Origin: Edaphobacter sp.
GTDB taxonomy: Bacteria; Acidobacteriota; Terriglobia; Terriglobales; Acidobacteriaceae
Direction of reading: 5' to 3'
DNA length: 64,000 bases
NCBI GenBank assembly: GCA_025462645.1
Contig: JAOAPB010000064.1
Coordinates: 62,001 to 126,000, forward strand
The translations under genes were made by a program, and so were the position numbers. Of the stretch, positions 8,124 to 17,533 are shown one piece after another. The notes under the pieces were generated by a model. The model had not been told where the DNA came from. It ran no database searches and saw nothing but the letters and a program-made list of their open reading frames with translations. Numbering within the stretch: position 1 is the first letter of the stretch; each line of letters opens with the position of its first letter.

Positions 8124-9377
8124 ATGACCGATATCACCACTAAGGGCAGGCGTTTACGTGTGAACAGCGGGAGAGAATCGGCTATTTCTCAATCTATACC
8201 GCTGGATAGCAAGAAGGTCGAAATTGCAAGGAGAGTGTTCTTTGTGACCAACTCCGACGGATTCGGTGGTACCGAGAAGCACCTCGTCGAGCTTATCAAG
8301 AGGATGGAGGCATCCGGAGTCCGATCTTCCATCCTCCAGGTAGGAAGCGATGTATACACCCGGATACTGAACGAGAGGGGCATCTCGTCTGCAACCATCC
8401 TGACTATGAATTTGCAGAAGTCTCCGTTGGATTGGTATCGGTTGTTTCGAATCATCCGGCCTGACGTTCTGGTCTTCGTCAATAGCTGGCTGGGATCGTT
8501 CCCGTGGCACGCTGTGGTATCGGCCTGCGTAGCCGGAGTACCCAAGCGCTTTGCGATTCACCATCTGATTGCGCCTCCACTGGTTCACGTGAAGCGAAAG
8601 TCAGTTCGTGGAATCTTAAAATGGGCTTTGGGAGGACAGAGACGAAGGCGTCTGGCGTTCGGAATTTCGACACCGCTTTGCAATACAACGATCTGTGTGA
8701 GCCATGCCGTCCGGGATCGCCTCATAAAAGATTATTGCTTTCCAGCGAGTCGAACACTGACCATTCACAACGGGATCTCTACCTCGGAATTTATGCCGTC
8801 AAAGAGTAATCGGGTTTACTTGCGAAATAGGCTGGGTTTGGGTTCAGACGACTTTCTGCTGATATGTGTGGCAAGATTAGCCGAAGTCAAGGGACTCGAT
8901 ATCCTGCTCCTATCCCTGGCTCGCCTGTTGCAGCAGGGTGTGGCATGTAAGTGCATCATCATCGGGGAGGGGCCTCTGAAGGGTACGATCTCCAAACAGG
9001 TGAATGAGCTAGGTCTATCTGGTCACGTGTTTTTGGAGGGCTTCCAAGATGACGTGAAGCCTTATTTGCAAGCCGGAGACGCCTTCGTGCTTACCTCCTA
9101 TGCTGAGGGACTTCCTCTCTCAATTCTTGAAGCTATGGGTTGTGGCCTGCCTTGCGTAGTAACGGATGTCGGTGGAAACTCAGAAGCTATCACTCATAAC
9201 GTTCATGGCTTTGTTGTGGCACCGGGGTCGGTCGATGAGGCGACTGAGGCAATTTCGTACCTTATTGGACATCCGCGTGAGCGAGAACAGATGTCTAGAG
9301 CCGTTCAAAGGCGCGTGCACGAGGAGTTCGTTCTGGAAGATCGCATGGCTGAGATTCAGAATTTGATACTGACATAA
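8124..9377 (+). CDS. GT4-family glycosyltransferase
   Basis: A 417-residue retaining GT-B glycosyltransferase. The N-terminal domain begins VFFVTNSDGFGGTEKHLVEL, with the glycine-rich loop seen in GT4 enzymes. The C-terminal Rossmann domain contains LICVARLAEVKGLDILL, an IIIGEGPL segment and the E-x7-E region (EGLPLSILEAMGCGLPCV). Only 6 nt separate it from the upstream GT2 gene, so the two are probably co-transcribed and may be translationally coupled. It is predicted to extend the EPS repeat unit in the cytoplasm from a nucleotide sugar. Specificity is not recognisable. Confidence 0.87.
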   Translation: MTDITTKGRRLRVNSGRESAISQSIPLDSKKVEIARRVFFVTNSDGFGGTEKHLVELIKRMEASGVRSSILQVGSDVYTRILNERGISSATILTMNLQKSPLDWYRLFRIIRPDVLVFVNSWLGSFPWHAVVSACVAGVPKRFAIHHLIAPPLVHVKRKSVRGILKWALGGQRRRRLAFGISTPLCNTTICVSHAVRDRLIKDYCFPASRTLTIHNGISTSEFMPSKSNRVYLRNRLGLGSDDFLLICVARLAEVKGLDILLLSLARLLQQGVACKCIIIGEGPLKGTISKQVNELGLSGHVFLEGFQDDVKPYLQAGDAFVLTSYAEGLPLSILEAMGCGLPCVVTDVGGNSEAITHNVHGFVVAPGSVDEATEAISYLIGHPREREQMSRAVQRRVHEEFVLEDRMAEIQNLILT

Positions 9378-9477
9378 GTTTTCTAGCGTGGACTGGAAGA
9401 GACAGGTTGATGTCGATCATGTTGCCTGGAATTGGCGAGCGATAGATTGACCATGAATTGAGAGGACAGGAGCATTT

Positions 9478-10416
9478 ATGAGTTCATCAACGTTAGTCGA
9501 GCAGGTGCGATACATCGTAATAAGTCCTGTTCGAAATGAGGAGCAGTATCTCGAGACCACGATCAAAGCCGTTATCGCTCAGACTGTCAGACCGTTGCAG
9601 TGGATTTTAGTCGATGATGGCTCAACAGATCGCACGGCCGAGATCATAGATCGTTGGGCATCGGAACAAAGCTGGATTGTAGCAGTTCATCGACTTGATC
9701 ACGCTCGGCAGGACTCAGTCGGAGACGTCTCATCCGAAAATCGGATGAGACGCGGCAAACGGGCGCGTGAGGCCAAGGAGATCGTGGCGTTCTACGACGG
9801 ATACGCTCAAATCGAGATGGCTGATTGGGATTACTTGGTGAAGCTGGATGGCGATCTTGGGTTCATGCCGGATTACTTTGAACGCTGCTTTGAAGAGTTT
9901 GCGCGCGACCCTAAGTTGGGGATAGGCGGAGGCGACATTTGCAATCCAGTGAATGGAGAGTGGAAGGTAGAAGCAAACCCCCGTTTTCATGTGAGGGGCG
10001 CAACGAAGATCTACCGGCGTGCTTGCTGGGATGCTATCGAGGGTGTAGAGGCGGGAGCAGGCTGGGACACGCTGGATGAAGTCAAGGCAAATATGAAGAA
10101 CTGGAACACTCGTAGCTTTCCCGGCCTGCATGTTCAACACTATAGACCTACAGGCGCGGCAAATGGACAGTGGCTAAACGCCATCAAGAAGGGAGAGTGG
10201 AACTACATCAGTGGGTATCATCCTCTATTCTTCATAGCGAAGTGCGTCCGGAACGTATTTCGAAAGCCCTATCTGGTTGGCTCTGCCGGCCTGCTCTGTG
10301 GATTTACGCATGGGCTGCTGCAAAGGGTTCCGCAGATCGGTGATAAGGCTTTGATTGGTTATCTGCAGCGGCAGCAGTTGCGTCGCTTGTTCCTGCGACC
10401 GACCATTTGGAGATGA
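9478..10416 (+). CDS. GT2-family glycosyltransferase
   Basis: A 312-residue GT-A glycosyltransferase. It begins with a typical GT2 strand (YIVISPVRNEEQYLETTI), continues with ILVDDGSTDRTAEII, and has a DxD motif in LVKLDGDLGF (about residues 120-130). The N-terminal core is followed by a segment containing YRRACWDAIEGVEAG, common in this family, and a hydrophobic C-terminal stretch around residues 255-285 (VGSAGLLCGFTHGLL) that may anchor it to the membrane. AGGACAGG lies about 6 nt ahead of the ATG. It is probably part of the EPS repeat-unit assembly line; the sugar added is unknown. Confidence 0.83.
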   Translation: MSSSTLVEQVRYIVISPVRNEEQYLETTIKAVIAQTVRPLQWILVDDGSTDRTAEIIDRWASEQSWIVAVHRLDHARQDSVGDVSSENRMRRGKRAREAKEIVAFYDGYAQIEMADWDYLVKLDGDLGFMPDYFERCFEEFARDPKLGIGGGDICNPVNGEWKVEANPRFHVRGATKIYRRACWDAIEGVEAGAGWDTLDEVKANMKNWNTRSFPGLHVQHYRPTGAANGQWLNAIKKGEWNYISGYHPLFFIAKCVRNVFRKPYLVGSAGLLCGFTHGLLQRVPQIGDKALIGYLQRQQLRRLFLRPTIWR

Positions 10417-11526
10417 ATGATATGCGCGCACATTTCATGTGGCCAGCAGTTGGACGCGATACGAAACTTTAGTGGCGCGCCTGCCGCGGAGAGGCCTTCA
10501 GATTACTGGACCAGCATGAAAGATCTTTCAATAATCATCGTGAATTGGAACTCGTTGGAGTTCGCTAAGAACTGCATCGCCTCTATCTACTCGACCGTCG
10601 AAGATCTGGACTTCGAAGTGATCGTGGTAGACAACGCCTCGCAAGATGGGGCATGTCAGAGCCTTATCGAAGCCTTCCCTTCCATGAAGTTCGTGATGTT
10701 ACGACAGAACGTGGGCTTTGGGCAGGCAAATACTTTGGGGATGAAATACTCGAATGGCCGAAATCTTCTCTTCCTCAATCCGGACACGCTTGTTCTGGAA
10801 CGTGCTATCTCCAGAATGGTCTTCGAACTCGAAGCAGCACCGGATATCGGCGCTGTCGGATGCAGGCTTCTCAATGGTGACCGCAGTTTGCAAACAAGCT
10901 GTATTCAGTCGTTCCCAACGCTCTGCAATCAACTGTTCGGTGTCGATTGGTTCAAACGTCGCTGGCCGAGACTTCAACTCTGGGGAATGAGGGCTCTTTA
11001 TGTCAGTAGCCCTGATGGTTTGCACGATGTGGAGGTAGTCTCAGGAGCCTGTCTGATGGTAAAAAGGCAGGTCTTTGAAGAGGTCGGCTGCTTCAACCTT
11101 GACTACTTCATGTACGCTGAAGAGGTTGACCTGTGCTACAGCATACATTGTGCTGGGTGGAGAATCGTACACATCGCTGATGCTCAAATTGTGCACTTCG
11201 GTGGGCAGAGCACAAAAAAAAGAGGAAGTTCCTTCTCCGATATTGTGATGCGCGATTCCGTCTTCAAATTTCTTCGTCGGCATCGAGGTCGATCCTATGC
11301 GTCGCTGTATCGAGCAGGACTATTCGTCAGTGCGATCACTCGTTTGTCGGTTCTGACGGTCTTGTCTCCACTTACGATAGTCCCGAATCGTCTGATAAGC
11401 AGGGAAGCCGTGGTCTGTGCTTCCAGGAAATGGGTCAATATCGCCAGATGGAGTCTTGCACTCGAAGAGTGGACCAAGCAACTAGGCGAGTCCAATTCCA
11501 ATACTGCAGCGCCAGCCAAAAAATGA
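10417..11526 (+). CDS. GT2-family glycosyltransferase, rhamnosyltransferase-like
   Basis: A GT2 enzyme of the WbbL/rhamnosyltransferase-like group. The core begins LSIIIVNWNSLEFAKNCI, with VIVVDNASQDG, the NVGFGQANTLGMKYS segment and the FLNPDTLVL metal-binding region. The second half has VSGACLMVKRQVFEEVG and FFMYAEE-like acidic residues (YFMYAEEVDLCYSI), where the catalytic base usually lies. The ATG at 10417 abuts the previous stop and has TGGAG 5 nt upstream; an internal in-frame ATG at 10516 would begin exactly where family members normally begin, so the first 33 residues are doubtful. It is predicted to add a deoxyhexose or similar sugar to the repeat unit. Confidence 0.83.
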   Translation: MICAHISCGQQLDAIRNFSGAPAAERPSDYWTSMKDLSIIIVNWNSLEFAKNCIASIYSTVEDLDFEVIVVDNASQDGACQSLIEAFPSMKFVMLRQNVGFGQANTLGMKYSNGRNLLFLNPDTLVLERAISRMVFELEAAPDIGAVGCRLLNGDRSLQTSCIQSFPTLCNQLFGVDWFKRRWPRLQLWGMRALYVSSPDGLHDVEVVSGACLMVKRQVFEEVGCFNLDYFMYAEEVDLCYSIHCAGWRIVHIADAQIVHFGGQSTKKRGSSFSDIVMRDSVFKFLRRHRGRSYASLYRAGLFVSAITRLSVLTVLSPLTIVPNRLISREAVVCASRKWVNIARWSLALEEWTKQLGESNSNTAAPAKK

Positions 11527-11707
11527 TACTCATATCTTCACCACTGGCGTGAGGTGTGTATCTTTTGGCCTGCCCGCACTTAGCGAAATTGAATGAACAA
11601 AGCAAGATAAGCCTCTGGTATGGATGCAGTAGAGAGTCTTATAAAGGCATATTTTTTCCATGAGCGTCTGATATGATCACCCGCATTGGGTGGGCAGGAG
11701 ATTGTCT

Positions 11708-13195
11708 ATGAGGCTGCTGATCGCTAGGGCACTTACGCTACTCGCTTTTGCTGCTGCTGCCGCGCAAGGTGCAACGTATTACGTTGCAAAGTCGGGGAGC
11801 GATTCGAACAATTGCAAATCTTCAACGTCGCCCTGCTTGACTATCGGCCACGCGCAAACGTTAGCCATCTCGCCTGGAGATATCGTCCAAGTTGCGCCTG
11901 GGACCTACACTGAAAATGTCACATTATCTCACAGTGGATCCGCCTCAGGTGGAAGCATTACCTTCAGAGGTCAAGATGGAACTGGTTGTCCGACCACTCC
12001 AGTCTCTGATGTCAATACTCCGAACGGAACTCGTCCCGCATCATTGGCGAACGTCGTCGGATCTTTTACCATCGCCGGAAACTATCTGACGGTTGATTGC
12101 TTTCACTTCAAGAGTACTGGTGACGGAGGTATCAGTGTAATCTCTAACGCCTCAAACTCTTCGATCACCAACAACGAAATAGATGGGAACGGAGTGGTGG
12201 CCAACGGAGGCGGGATACTATTCAGTGGAAATGTACCTTCTTCCCAATATGCTAAAAATTTCACAATCAGTGGTAACTACATTCATGGCGTATCCACCGG
12301 TCTATGGTTTTGGTGTAGCTCTTGCACGGTAAACGATAACGAGATTGCCGCCCTGGCTGGAGATGAACCGGGTAAAGATCATGACTATATAGATGCATGG
12401 GGAATCGGAAGCACCTTCCGCCACAACTACATGCACGACAACACCTGCAACTCCTGCAACGGCTACGACTGTCACATGGACTGTATTCAAGCATGGAATA
12501 CCACGGGCGACGGCACCGAGGTCTCCCAGAATATAACGTTTGATCGTAACGTCTGCTTCAATCATCATGAAGGTGTAATCATCCAGGACAATGCAGGTAA
12601 CGGCGATATAAGCAATTGGACGGTGACGAACAATGTATTTGCCTATGGTCCTTACGATGATGGCTCAGGTCATCTCTGCTCCGCCGGTACCGCTCACCCC
12701 TGGTGCTGGGTCTTGGAAGACGGGAAGCTTGGCTCAAATAATGCATTTCTAAATAACACATGCATAGATGGTGCGGCTGGCTTCCGAAACAATTCAGGTA
12801 GCGCCTCCTTCAAAAACAATCTCTTTTACAGTCTAGGCAGCAATTCCTCCGTCTACGACAGGTCGTCAGCAACCACAACCGGGGCTAATAATCTCTACTA
12901 TGCGGCAAGCGGCAACTTCGGAAGTGGTGCTTTTACCGGAGATATCGTTAATAAGAAGCCAGATGTTGTAAGCACCGGTACCGGGAGCTCTAGTCAGAGA
13001 TGCATCGGATGCAACTTCAATATTCAGAGTACAAGCGCTGCCAAGGATGCTGGCGTCTCAACAAGTCCTACCGTAACAGTTGATCTGCTTGGTAATCCTC
13101 GCCCGCAGGGCGTGGCATTTGACATCGGTGCGTATGAATACATAGGTACCCAGAAGCCAAATCCGCCTACAGGGTTGACCGGCGTCGTCCAGTAG
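11708..13195 (+). CDS. Secreted parallel beta-helix protein (pectate-lyase-like fold)
   Basis: A 495-residue exported protein. A signal peptide is clear (RLLIARALTLLAFAAAAAQG), followed by the TYYVAKSGSDSNNCKSS segment and PGDIVQVAPGTYTENV, which open the right-handed beta-helix of DUF1565-type secreted proteins. Many Asn-rich turns (NNEIDGNG, ISGNYIHG, NNVFAYG) mark helical rungs. Family members are polysaccharide lyases, hydrolases or binding proteins, so it may trim or bind the EPS; no catalytic residues can be assigned with confidence. ATG 11708 was chosen because GCAGGAG lies 7 nt upstream; a GTG at 11690 is in frame but less likely. About 16 Cys residues suggest an oxidising location. 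Confidence 0.75.
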   Translation: MRLLIARALTLLAFAAAAAQGATYYVAKSGSDSNNCKSSTSPCLTIGHAQTLAISPGDIVQVAPGTYTENVTLSHSGSASGGSITFRGQDGTGCPTTPVSDVNTPNGTRPASLANVVGSFTIAGNYLTVDCFHFKSTGDGGISVISNASNSSITNNEIDGNGVVANGGGILFSGNVPSSQYAKNFTISGNYIHGVSTGLWFWCSSCTVNDNEIAALAGDEPGKDHDYIDAWGIGSTFRHNYMHDNTCNSCNGYDCHMDCIQAWNTTGDGTEVSQNITFDRNVCFNHHEGVIIQDNAGNGDISNWTVTNNVFAYGPYDDGSGHLCSAGTAHPWCWVLEDGKLGSNNAFLNNTCIDGAAGFRNNSGSASFKNNLFYSLGSNSSVYDRSSATTTGANNLYYAASGNFGSGAFTGDIVNKKPDVVSTGTGSSSQRCIGCNFNIQSTSAAKDAGVSTSPTVTVDLLGNPRPQGVAFDIGAYEYIGTQKPNPPTGLTGVVQ

Positions 13196-13367
13196 AAAAT
13201 ACAGAGAAGCGCTCGAACTTCATATTCTTCTCACATGCGTAGCACAAGTACTGCATGAGAGGCGATATCCCGTCGCGGTGATCTTATTCGCAAAGCCCGC
13301 GCGGGCTGCCCCTCTAGTCTGCTTTTCATATTTGCTTATTCCTTAGATAGCAAACAATTCGACAATT

Positions 13368-14333
13368 TTGAACCTGTTGGAGGCGGCCATCAGAACCGAT
13401 CAGCTTGTCAGTGTCATAATTCCTACCTATAACCGTGTCGACACTGTCTGCGCTTCCATAGATAGTGTGCTGGCACAGACTTATCCCAACATCGAAGTGA
13501 TCGTGGTGGATGATGGTTCCACAGATGGTACTCGGGATGTTCTCGAAACTTACGATGATCGAATCCGGGTCGTCACCCAGGTGAACGCAGGGCCTGCGAT
13601 TGCGCGCAACAGAGGTATCTCCATTGCAAAGGGTGACATCGTCGCGTTGCTCGACTCGGATGACCTATGGCTTCCAACGAAGCTTGAGCGCCAGGTTAAG
13701 TCACTCGAAGACGCCGGTCCCGATGTCAATTGCTGTCTTTGTAATTGCACCGTTCTCTATGCGAACGGAAAGAAAACGTCGACTTTCGCAATCGCGGACA
13801 CAATGCCGAGATATTCAAGCGGAATATGGCTCAATCCTGCCGAGGTCCTCATTAACAGGTTCGTACTGTTCAATCAGGCAGTCGCAATTCGCCGGGAAGT
13901 CCTCGAACGGGTGGGCTACTTCGACGAGACGCTGCGCTTCGGTGAAGACTATGAGCTCCCCTTTCGGCTGGCGATGGAGGGCCCATGGACCATCATTCGT
14001 GACGAACTGGTCGTATACCATGCTGAAAGCCCTGGAAGCTGGGCCCAAAAGGCGATACGTGAGGAGCTCAACCTTCGAAAGGATCTTGTTAGGATACGTG
14101 AATCCATGGCTGCAGCGGTTCAGAAGGGAACTGGCTTAACTCACCTCCGAAAACTGGCGTCGCGTGAGTTGAGGCGCGAAAGGCGAGAACTGGCTATCGC
14201 GAAGTTCCGCAGGCGAAGCCAACCGGGTGCTGCTACTCTTGGCCGCTCGCTTCAGCTTGCAGAGCGATTTAGGCGAGCGTTGTTTCGTAGGAGTCCGTGG
14301 TATCCGAAAGTAAAGGTCCAAGCCCTGACATAA
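13368..14333 (+). CDS. GT2-family glycosyltransferase
   Basis: A 321-residue GT-A glycosyltransferase with SVIIPTYNRVDTVCASIDS, VIVVDDGSTDGTRDVLE, a NAGPAIARNRGI loop and the metal motif LLDSDDLWLP. The acidic region FGEDYELPFRLAM supplies the probable catalytic base. The start is uncertain: no ATG precedes the domain, and the TTG at 13368 is the best available candidate, preceded by a weak purine stretch. The basic C-terminus (many Arg, about residues 260-321) may associate with the membrane. It is predicted to act in EPS repeat-unit assembly; the substrate is not identifiable. Confidence 0.82.
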   Translation: MNLLEAAIRTDQLVSVIIPTYNRVDTVCASIDSVLAQTYPNIEVIVVDDGSTDGTRDVLETYDDRIRVVTQVNAGPAIARNRGISIAKGDIVALLDSDDLWLPTKLERQVKSLEDAGPDVNCCLCNCTVLYANGKKTSTFAIADTMPRYSSGIWLNPAEVLINRFVLFNQAVAIRREVLERVGYFDETLRFGEDYELPFRLAMEGPWTIIRDELVVYHAESPGSWAQKAIREELNLRKDLVRIRESMAAAVQKGTGLTHLRKLASRELRRERRELAIAKFRRRSQPGAATLGRSLQLAERFRRALFRRSPWYPKVKVQALT

Positions 14334-14423
14334 TTTGCTTGCACTTCCCCGCTTAAGTAACGATTCGTCCAGGATTAATTAGATCTCTCGCGGTGACACT
14401 TGTTAAATTTAGGGGCCAAATAA

Positions 14424-15377
14424 ATGAATGCACTCGATATAACAAGCGAATCCGCACAAGGCTCTCTCATGAATCTCATCAATCAATTACAGGGATATCG
14501 CTGCCCGGTCTGTGACTCTCAACTTGGCGCCTTACACCAAGCTCGAGAGATGATGCTGGGCACGCGTGACATCTTCCCCTATTGGGAATGTACCGAATGC
14601 GGGTGTCTGTCACTCGCGGCTGGGCTAGAGAGCCTGGCGAAATACTATCCAAGGGATTACTACAGTCTGAACACGAGACCAGCCAGCAAAATGCGCGAGC
14701 TGCGGGATTCGATCTATCTCTCTCCGCTTTCGTTCCTGGTGAACTGGCGTCGGAGAACCGATCTTGATGTGATACGTCGCGTTCGGTTGAGAAAGTACGA
14801 GACGTTGCTCGATGTTGGTTGTGGCAACGGAGCGTTGCTGGCCGATCTGCGCGCCCTTGGGTATCGTGCGCATGGAATAGATCCTTTTGTGTCTCACAGT
14901 GTATACGACCAATTCGGCCTACGTGTAGAGCGCAAGACTCTTGACGAGGTTCAGGGTGTCTACGATGTCGTTTTATTTCGTCATTCGCTCGAACACATGC
15001 CGATCGATACTCTTTCATTGGCTCGAAGATGTGTGAAGGACAGCGGTCTTTGCATCGTCTGCATTCCAGTGATTGGGTGGGCATGGCAGCACTATAAAAC
15101 CAATTGGTCACAACTGGATGCGCCGCGGCATCTTTTTCTGCATAGTCACAAAAGCTTTGAGATTCTTGCGAAGAAGAGCGGCTTTTCTATTGAGCGGGTC
15201 GTCTTCGATTCGAATGAATTTCAGTTCTGGGCAAGCGAATCGTACCAGCGCAATATTCCGCTGACCGAGGCGGCTGTACCAAAAGCATCCCACATCGCCA
15301 CTATGCGAATTTCGGCTGCGGTCTTGAATCGACGCAAACAGGGCGACACCGCACAATTTTATTTGAAACCGGCGTAG
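14424..15377 (+). CDS. SAM-dependent methyltransferase with N-terminal zinc ribbon
   Basis: A 317-residue class I methyltransferase. An N-terminal zinc-binding module is visible as YRCPVCDSQ and WECTECGCL (two CxxC pairs). The Rossmann core follows, with the SAM-binding motif I LLDVGCGNGALL at about residues 129-140 and a downstream VLFRHSLEHMP motif typical of the Methyltransf_23-like family. Such proteins often methylate sugars in O-antigen or EPS clusters, for example to cap or modify a residue, but the target cannot be read. It is encoded on the same strand as the surrounding glycosyltransferases, with an ATG start at 14424; a second in-frame Met occurs at residue 16. Confidence 0.8.
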   Translation: MNALDITSESAQGSLMNLINQLQGYRCPVCDSQLGALHQAREMMLGTRDIFPYWECTECGCLSLAAGLESLAKYYPRDYYSLNTRPASKMRELRDSIYLSPLSFLVNWRRRTDLDVIRRVRLRKYETLLDVGCGNGALLADLRALGYRAHGIDPFVSHSVYDQFGLRVERKTLDEVQGVYDVVLFRHSLEHMPIDTLSLARRCVKDSGLCIVCIPVIGWAWQHYKTNWSQLDAPRHLFLHSHKSFEILAKKSGFSIERVVFDSNEFQFWASESYQRNIPLTEAAVPKASHIATMRISAAVLNRRKQGDTAQFYLKPA

Positions 15378-15469
15378 TGCCGAAGTACCCGTGTCTCTAG
15401 GCAGTTTCGAGCCTTGCACGACAAACATTAGCGAGTGTCAATCTGAGGGAGCATTCCATCTCTACGATC

Positions 15470-17461
15470 ATGCGAGCAATGAATCCTCCACTGCTATTAG
15501 TTATGTGTGCGCTCCTGCTGGCAGCTTCTCTCGCCTGTCATTGTCAGGATGTGGTCTTGATCCATGGCAAGCGATCATTTGCAACTGAGGAACAGCAAAT
15601 CCAGGAGCTCGTGAGCTTCTACGGTCTCAAGCTCCGCACCGTCGATATTGGGTCTGCAGGCGATCTAATGTCACAGGTGAGAAATCCTAGTACCACCGCG
15701 CTTATCGTTGCTGAGGATGCGCTCAATGGAATCGCCGGAGAACAGCTCCAATCGGCACTTCGTAAATCGAAGCGCTCCGATATTCCGATGTTGGTGTTTG
15801 GGATAGCAGGCGACGGAGATGCAGAGACACTGAGGTTTTGGTCAAATGGGGAAGTTCACGGGTGTGCGCCAATCGCTGCGAATGTTCGCCCCAGTGTCTT
15901 ACATATGGCGGACTCTGCCACATTGAACCGAACGCTCGCCGGCTTCGATCTCCCTGCGGTCGCTTCCCTTCGTTGCAGATTGCAGATAAGAGATAGTTCG
16001 GTAGCGAAGGCTCTGGTCATCGCGCAGGAGTATAGCAGTCTCCCCAGCCCGGTACTCGTTCGGGTCCAGGCTAAACAAACGGAGGTGTTTTTTACTCCGC
16101 AGTCGTACTCCTTTGACCAGTCCTTCGTAGGACAGCCATCGGGGCTTGCGAAGGCGTTTTCCTCCATTGCCCCCTTCATACTTTTTCTGGACTACGCTGC
16201 AGGAGACTATAAGTGGCACTTGCAGGGGCACTATGCCAATTTCACGATAGATGATCCATGGTTAACGCAACCCTATGGTGATCTGGACTATCCCGCCCTG
16301 TTGAAAGAAATGGAAGAACATAACTTCCATACAACGATAGCTTTTGTTCCTTGGAACTTTGATCGCAGTGAGTCGGCTGTCGTGGCTCTCTTTCGCGAGC
16401 ACCCCGACCGATATTCCATCTGTCTTCATGGCAACAACCACACGCATAGAGAGTTCGGCGACTACGCCACGAACCCGCTCCGGGAGCAGGAAGCCGGGAT
16501 TAAACAAGCAGTCGCTAGAATGGAACGATTTGAGAAGCTAACGGGCGTTCGTTACGACCGATTGATGGTGTTCCCTCATGGGGTAGCTCCTGAAGATACC
16601 TTCCGAGCGCTGAAGATGTACGGCTTTAGTGCGACGGCGAACTCCATCGATGTTCCCTTGGACCACACCTTTCCCACCGCTCCGACATTTCTGTTGCGGC
16701 CGTATACTGGCGCCTACTCCAATCTGCTTAGCCTATCCCGTTATTCGGTAGAAGCCCCAATCTCAGAGTTGGATCTCGCGATCGAGTCGTTTCTTGGAAA
16801 TCCTTTGTTGTTTTATGGGCACCATGAATTCTTCAAAGGTGGTATCGGCGCATTTGACCAAATGGCAAATAGGGTGAACGCAATGCAACCGCAGACAAGA
16901 TGGGCAAGTTTGGGTGAGGTGGTGCGACATCTATACCAAATCCGCCGGAGAGAGGATGGCGCCCTTGATGTGCAGATGCTTTCGAGAGAGATGAATCTCG
17001 ATAACCCGACCAGCCAAGAGGCTGTTTTCTATATTCACTCTCAAGATGGGCCCGCTCCGGTAATAGCTTCCCTCACCATCGATGGCTCTCCAGGGGCCTT
17101 CGAGCAAACCGCGAGTGGGTTAGCTCTGCATCTGATTATTCCACCGCATCAAATGCGAAAAATTCGCGTGGTCTACGAGAGCGACTTGGACCTGCTTAAG
17201 GAAGACACGCGCAAGACAAACCTCTATGCCTATGCACTGCGAACTATCTCTGATGTGCGTGATCTCTATCTCCCCAAGCACGCCTGGGGCCGCGTCGTCG
17301 TGGCAGCCTACTACGACCACAATTTTCGGTTTATCGAGTTGTATTTGGAGCGCAAATTGCTGTTGACTGTGACTGTGTTGTGCGTGTTCTTGATTATTGG
17401 CCTATGCTACATACGCAAAAGACACAAAAGGCATGTCGTAAACGGTGCCAGAGCAAGTTAG
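15470..17461 (+). CDS. Membrane-anchored polysaccharide deacetylase-like protein
   Basis: A 663-residue exported protein with an N-terminal signal peptide (PLLLVMCALLLAASLACHC) and one C-terminal membrane helix followed by a basic tail (VTVLCVFLIIGLCYIRKRHK). The central part, from about residue 245, resembles the NodB/DUF2334-type deacetylase fold: FTIDDPWLTQPYGDLDYPAL offers the metal-binding and catalytic Asp pair, and LHGNNHTHREF offers the His ligands. It could de-N-acetylate or otherwise trim the EPS in the periplasm. The first ~220 residues have no recognised domain. The C-terminal region before the helix looks beta-rich. Deacetylase activity is inferred only from these motifs. Confidence 0.68.
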   Translation: MRAMNPPLLLVMCALLLAASLACHCQDVVLIHGKRSFATEEQQIQELVSFYGLKLRTVDIGSAGDLMSQVRNPSTTALIVAEDALNGIAGEQLQSALRKSKRSDIPMLVFGIAGDGDAETLRFWSNGEVHGCAPIAANVRPSVLHMADSATLNRTLAGFDLPAVASLRCRLQIRDSSVAKALVIAQEYSSLPSPVLVRVQAKQTEVFFTPQSYSFDQSFVGQPSGLAKAFSSIAPFILFLDYAAGDYKWHLQGHYANFTIDDPWLTQPYGDLDYPALLKEMEEHNFHTTIAFVPWNFDRSESAVVALFREHPDRYSICLHGNNHTHREFGDYATNPLREQEAGIKQAVARMERFEKLTGVRYDRLMVFPHGVAPEDTFRALKMYGFSATANSIDVPLDHTFPTAPTFLLRPYTGAYSNLLSLSRYSVEAPISELDLAIESFLGNPLLFYGHHEFFKGGIGAFDQMANRVNAMQPQTRWASLGEVVRHLYQIRRREDGALDVQMLSREMNLDNPTSQEAVFYIHSQDGPAPVIASLTIDGSPGAFEQTASGLALHLIIPPHQMRKIRVVYESDLDLLKEDTRKTNLYAYALRTISDVRDLYLPKHAWGRVVVAAYYDHNFRFIELYLERKLLLTVTVLCVFLIIGLCYIRKRHKRHVVNGARAS

Positions 17462-17533
17462 CTTTTCGGATTCCTGTTGGTCGACAAGCAGACTGTCTAA
17501 ATCTCTCATTGGTTTAATTGAATATTATCTAAA

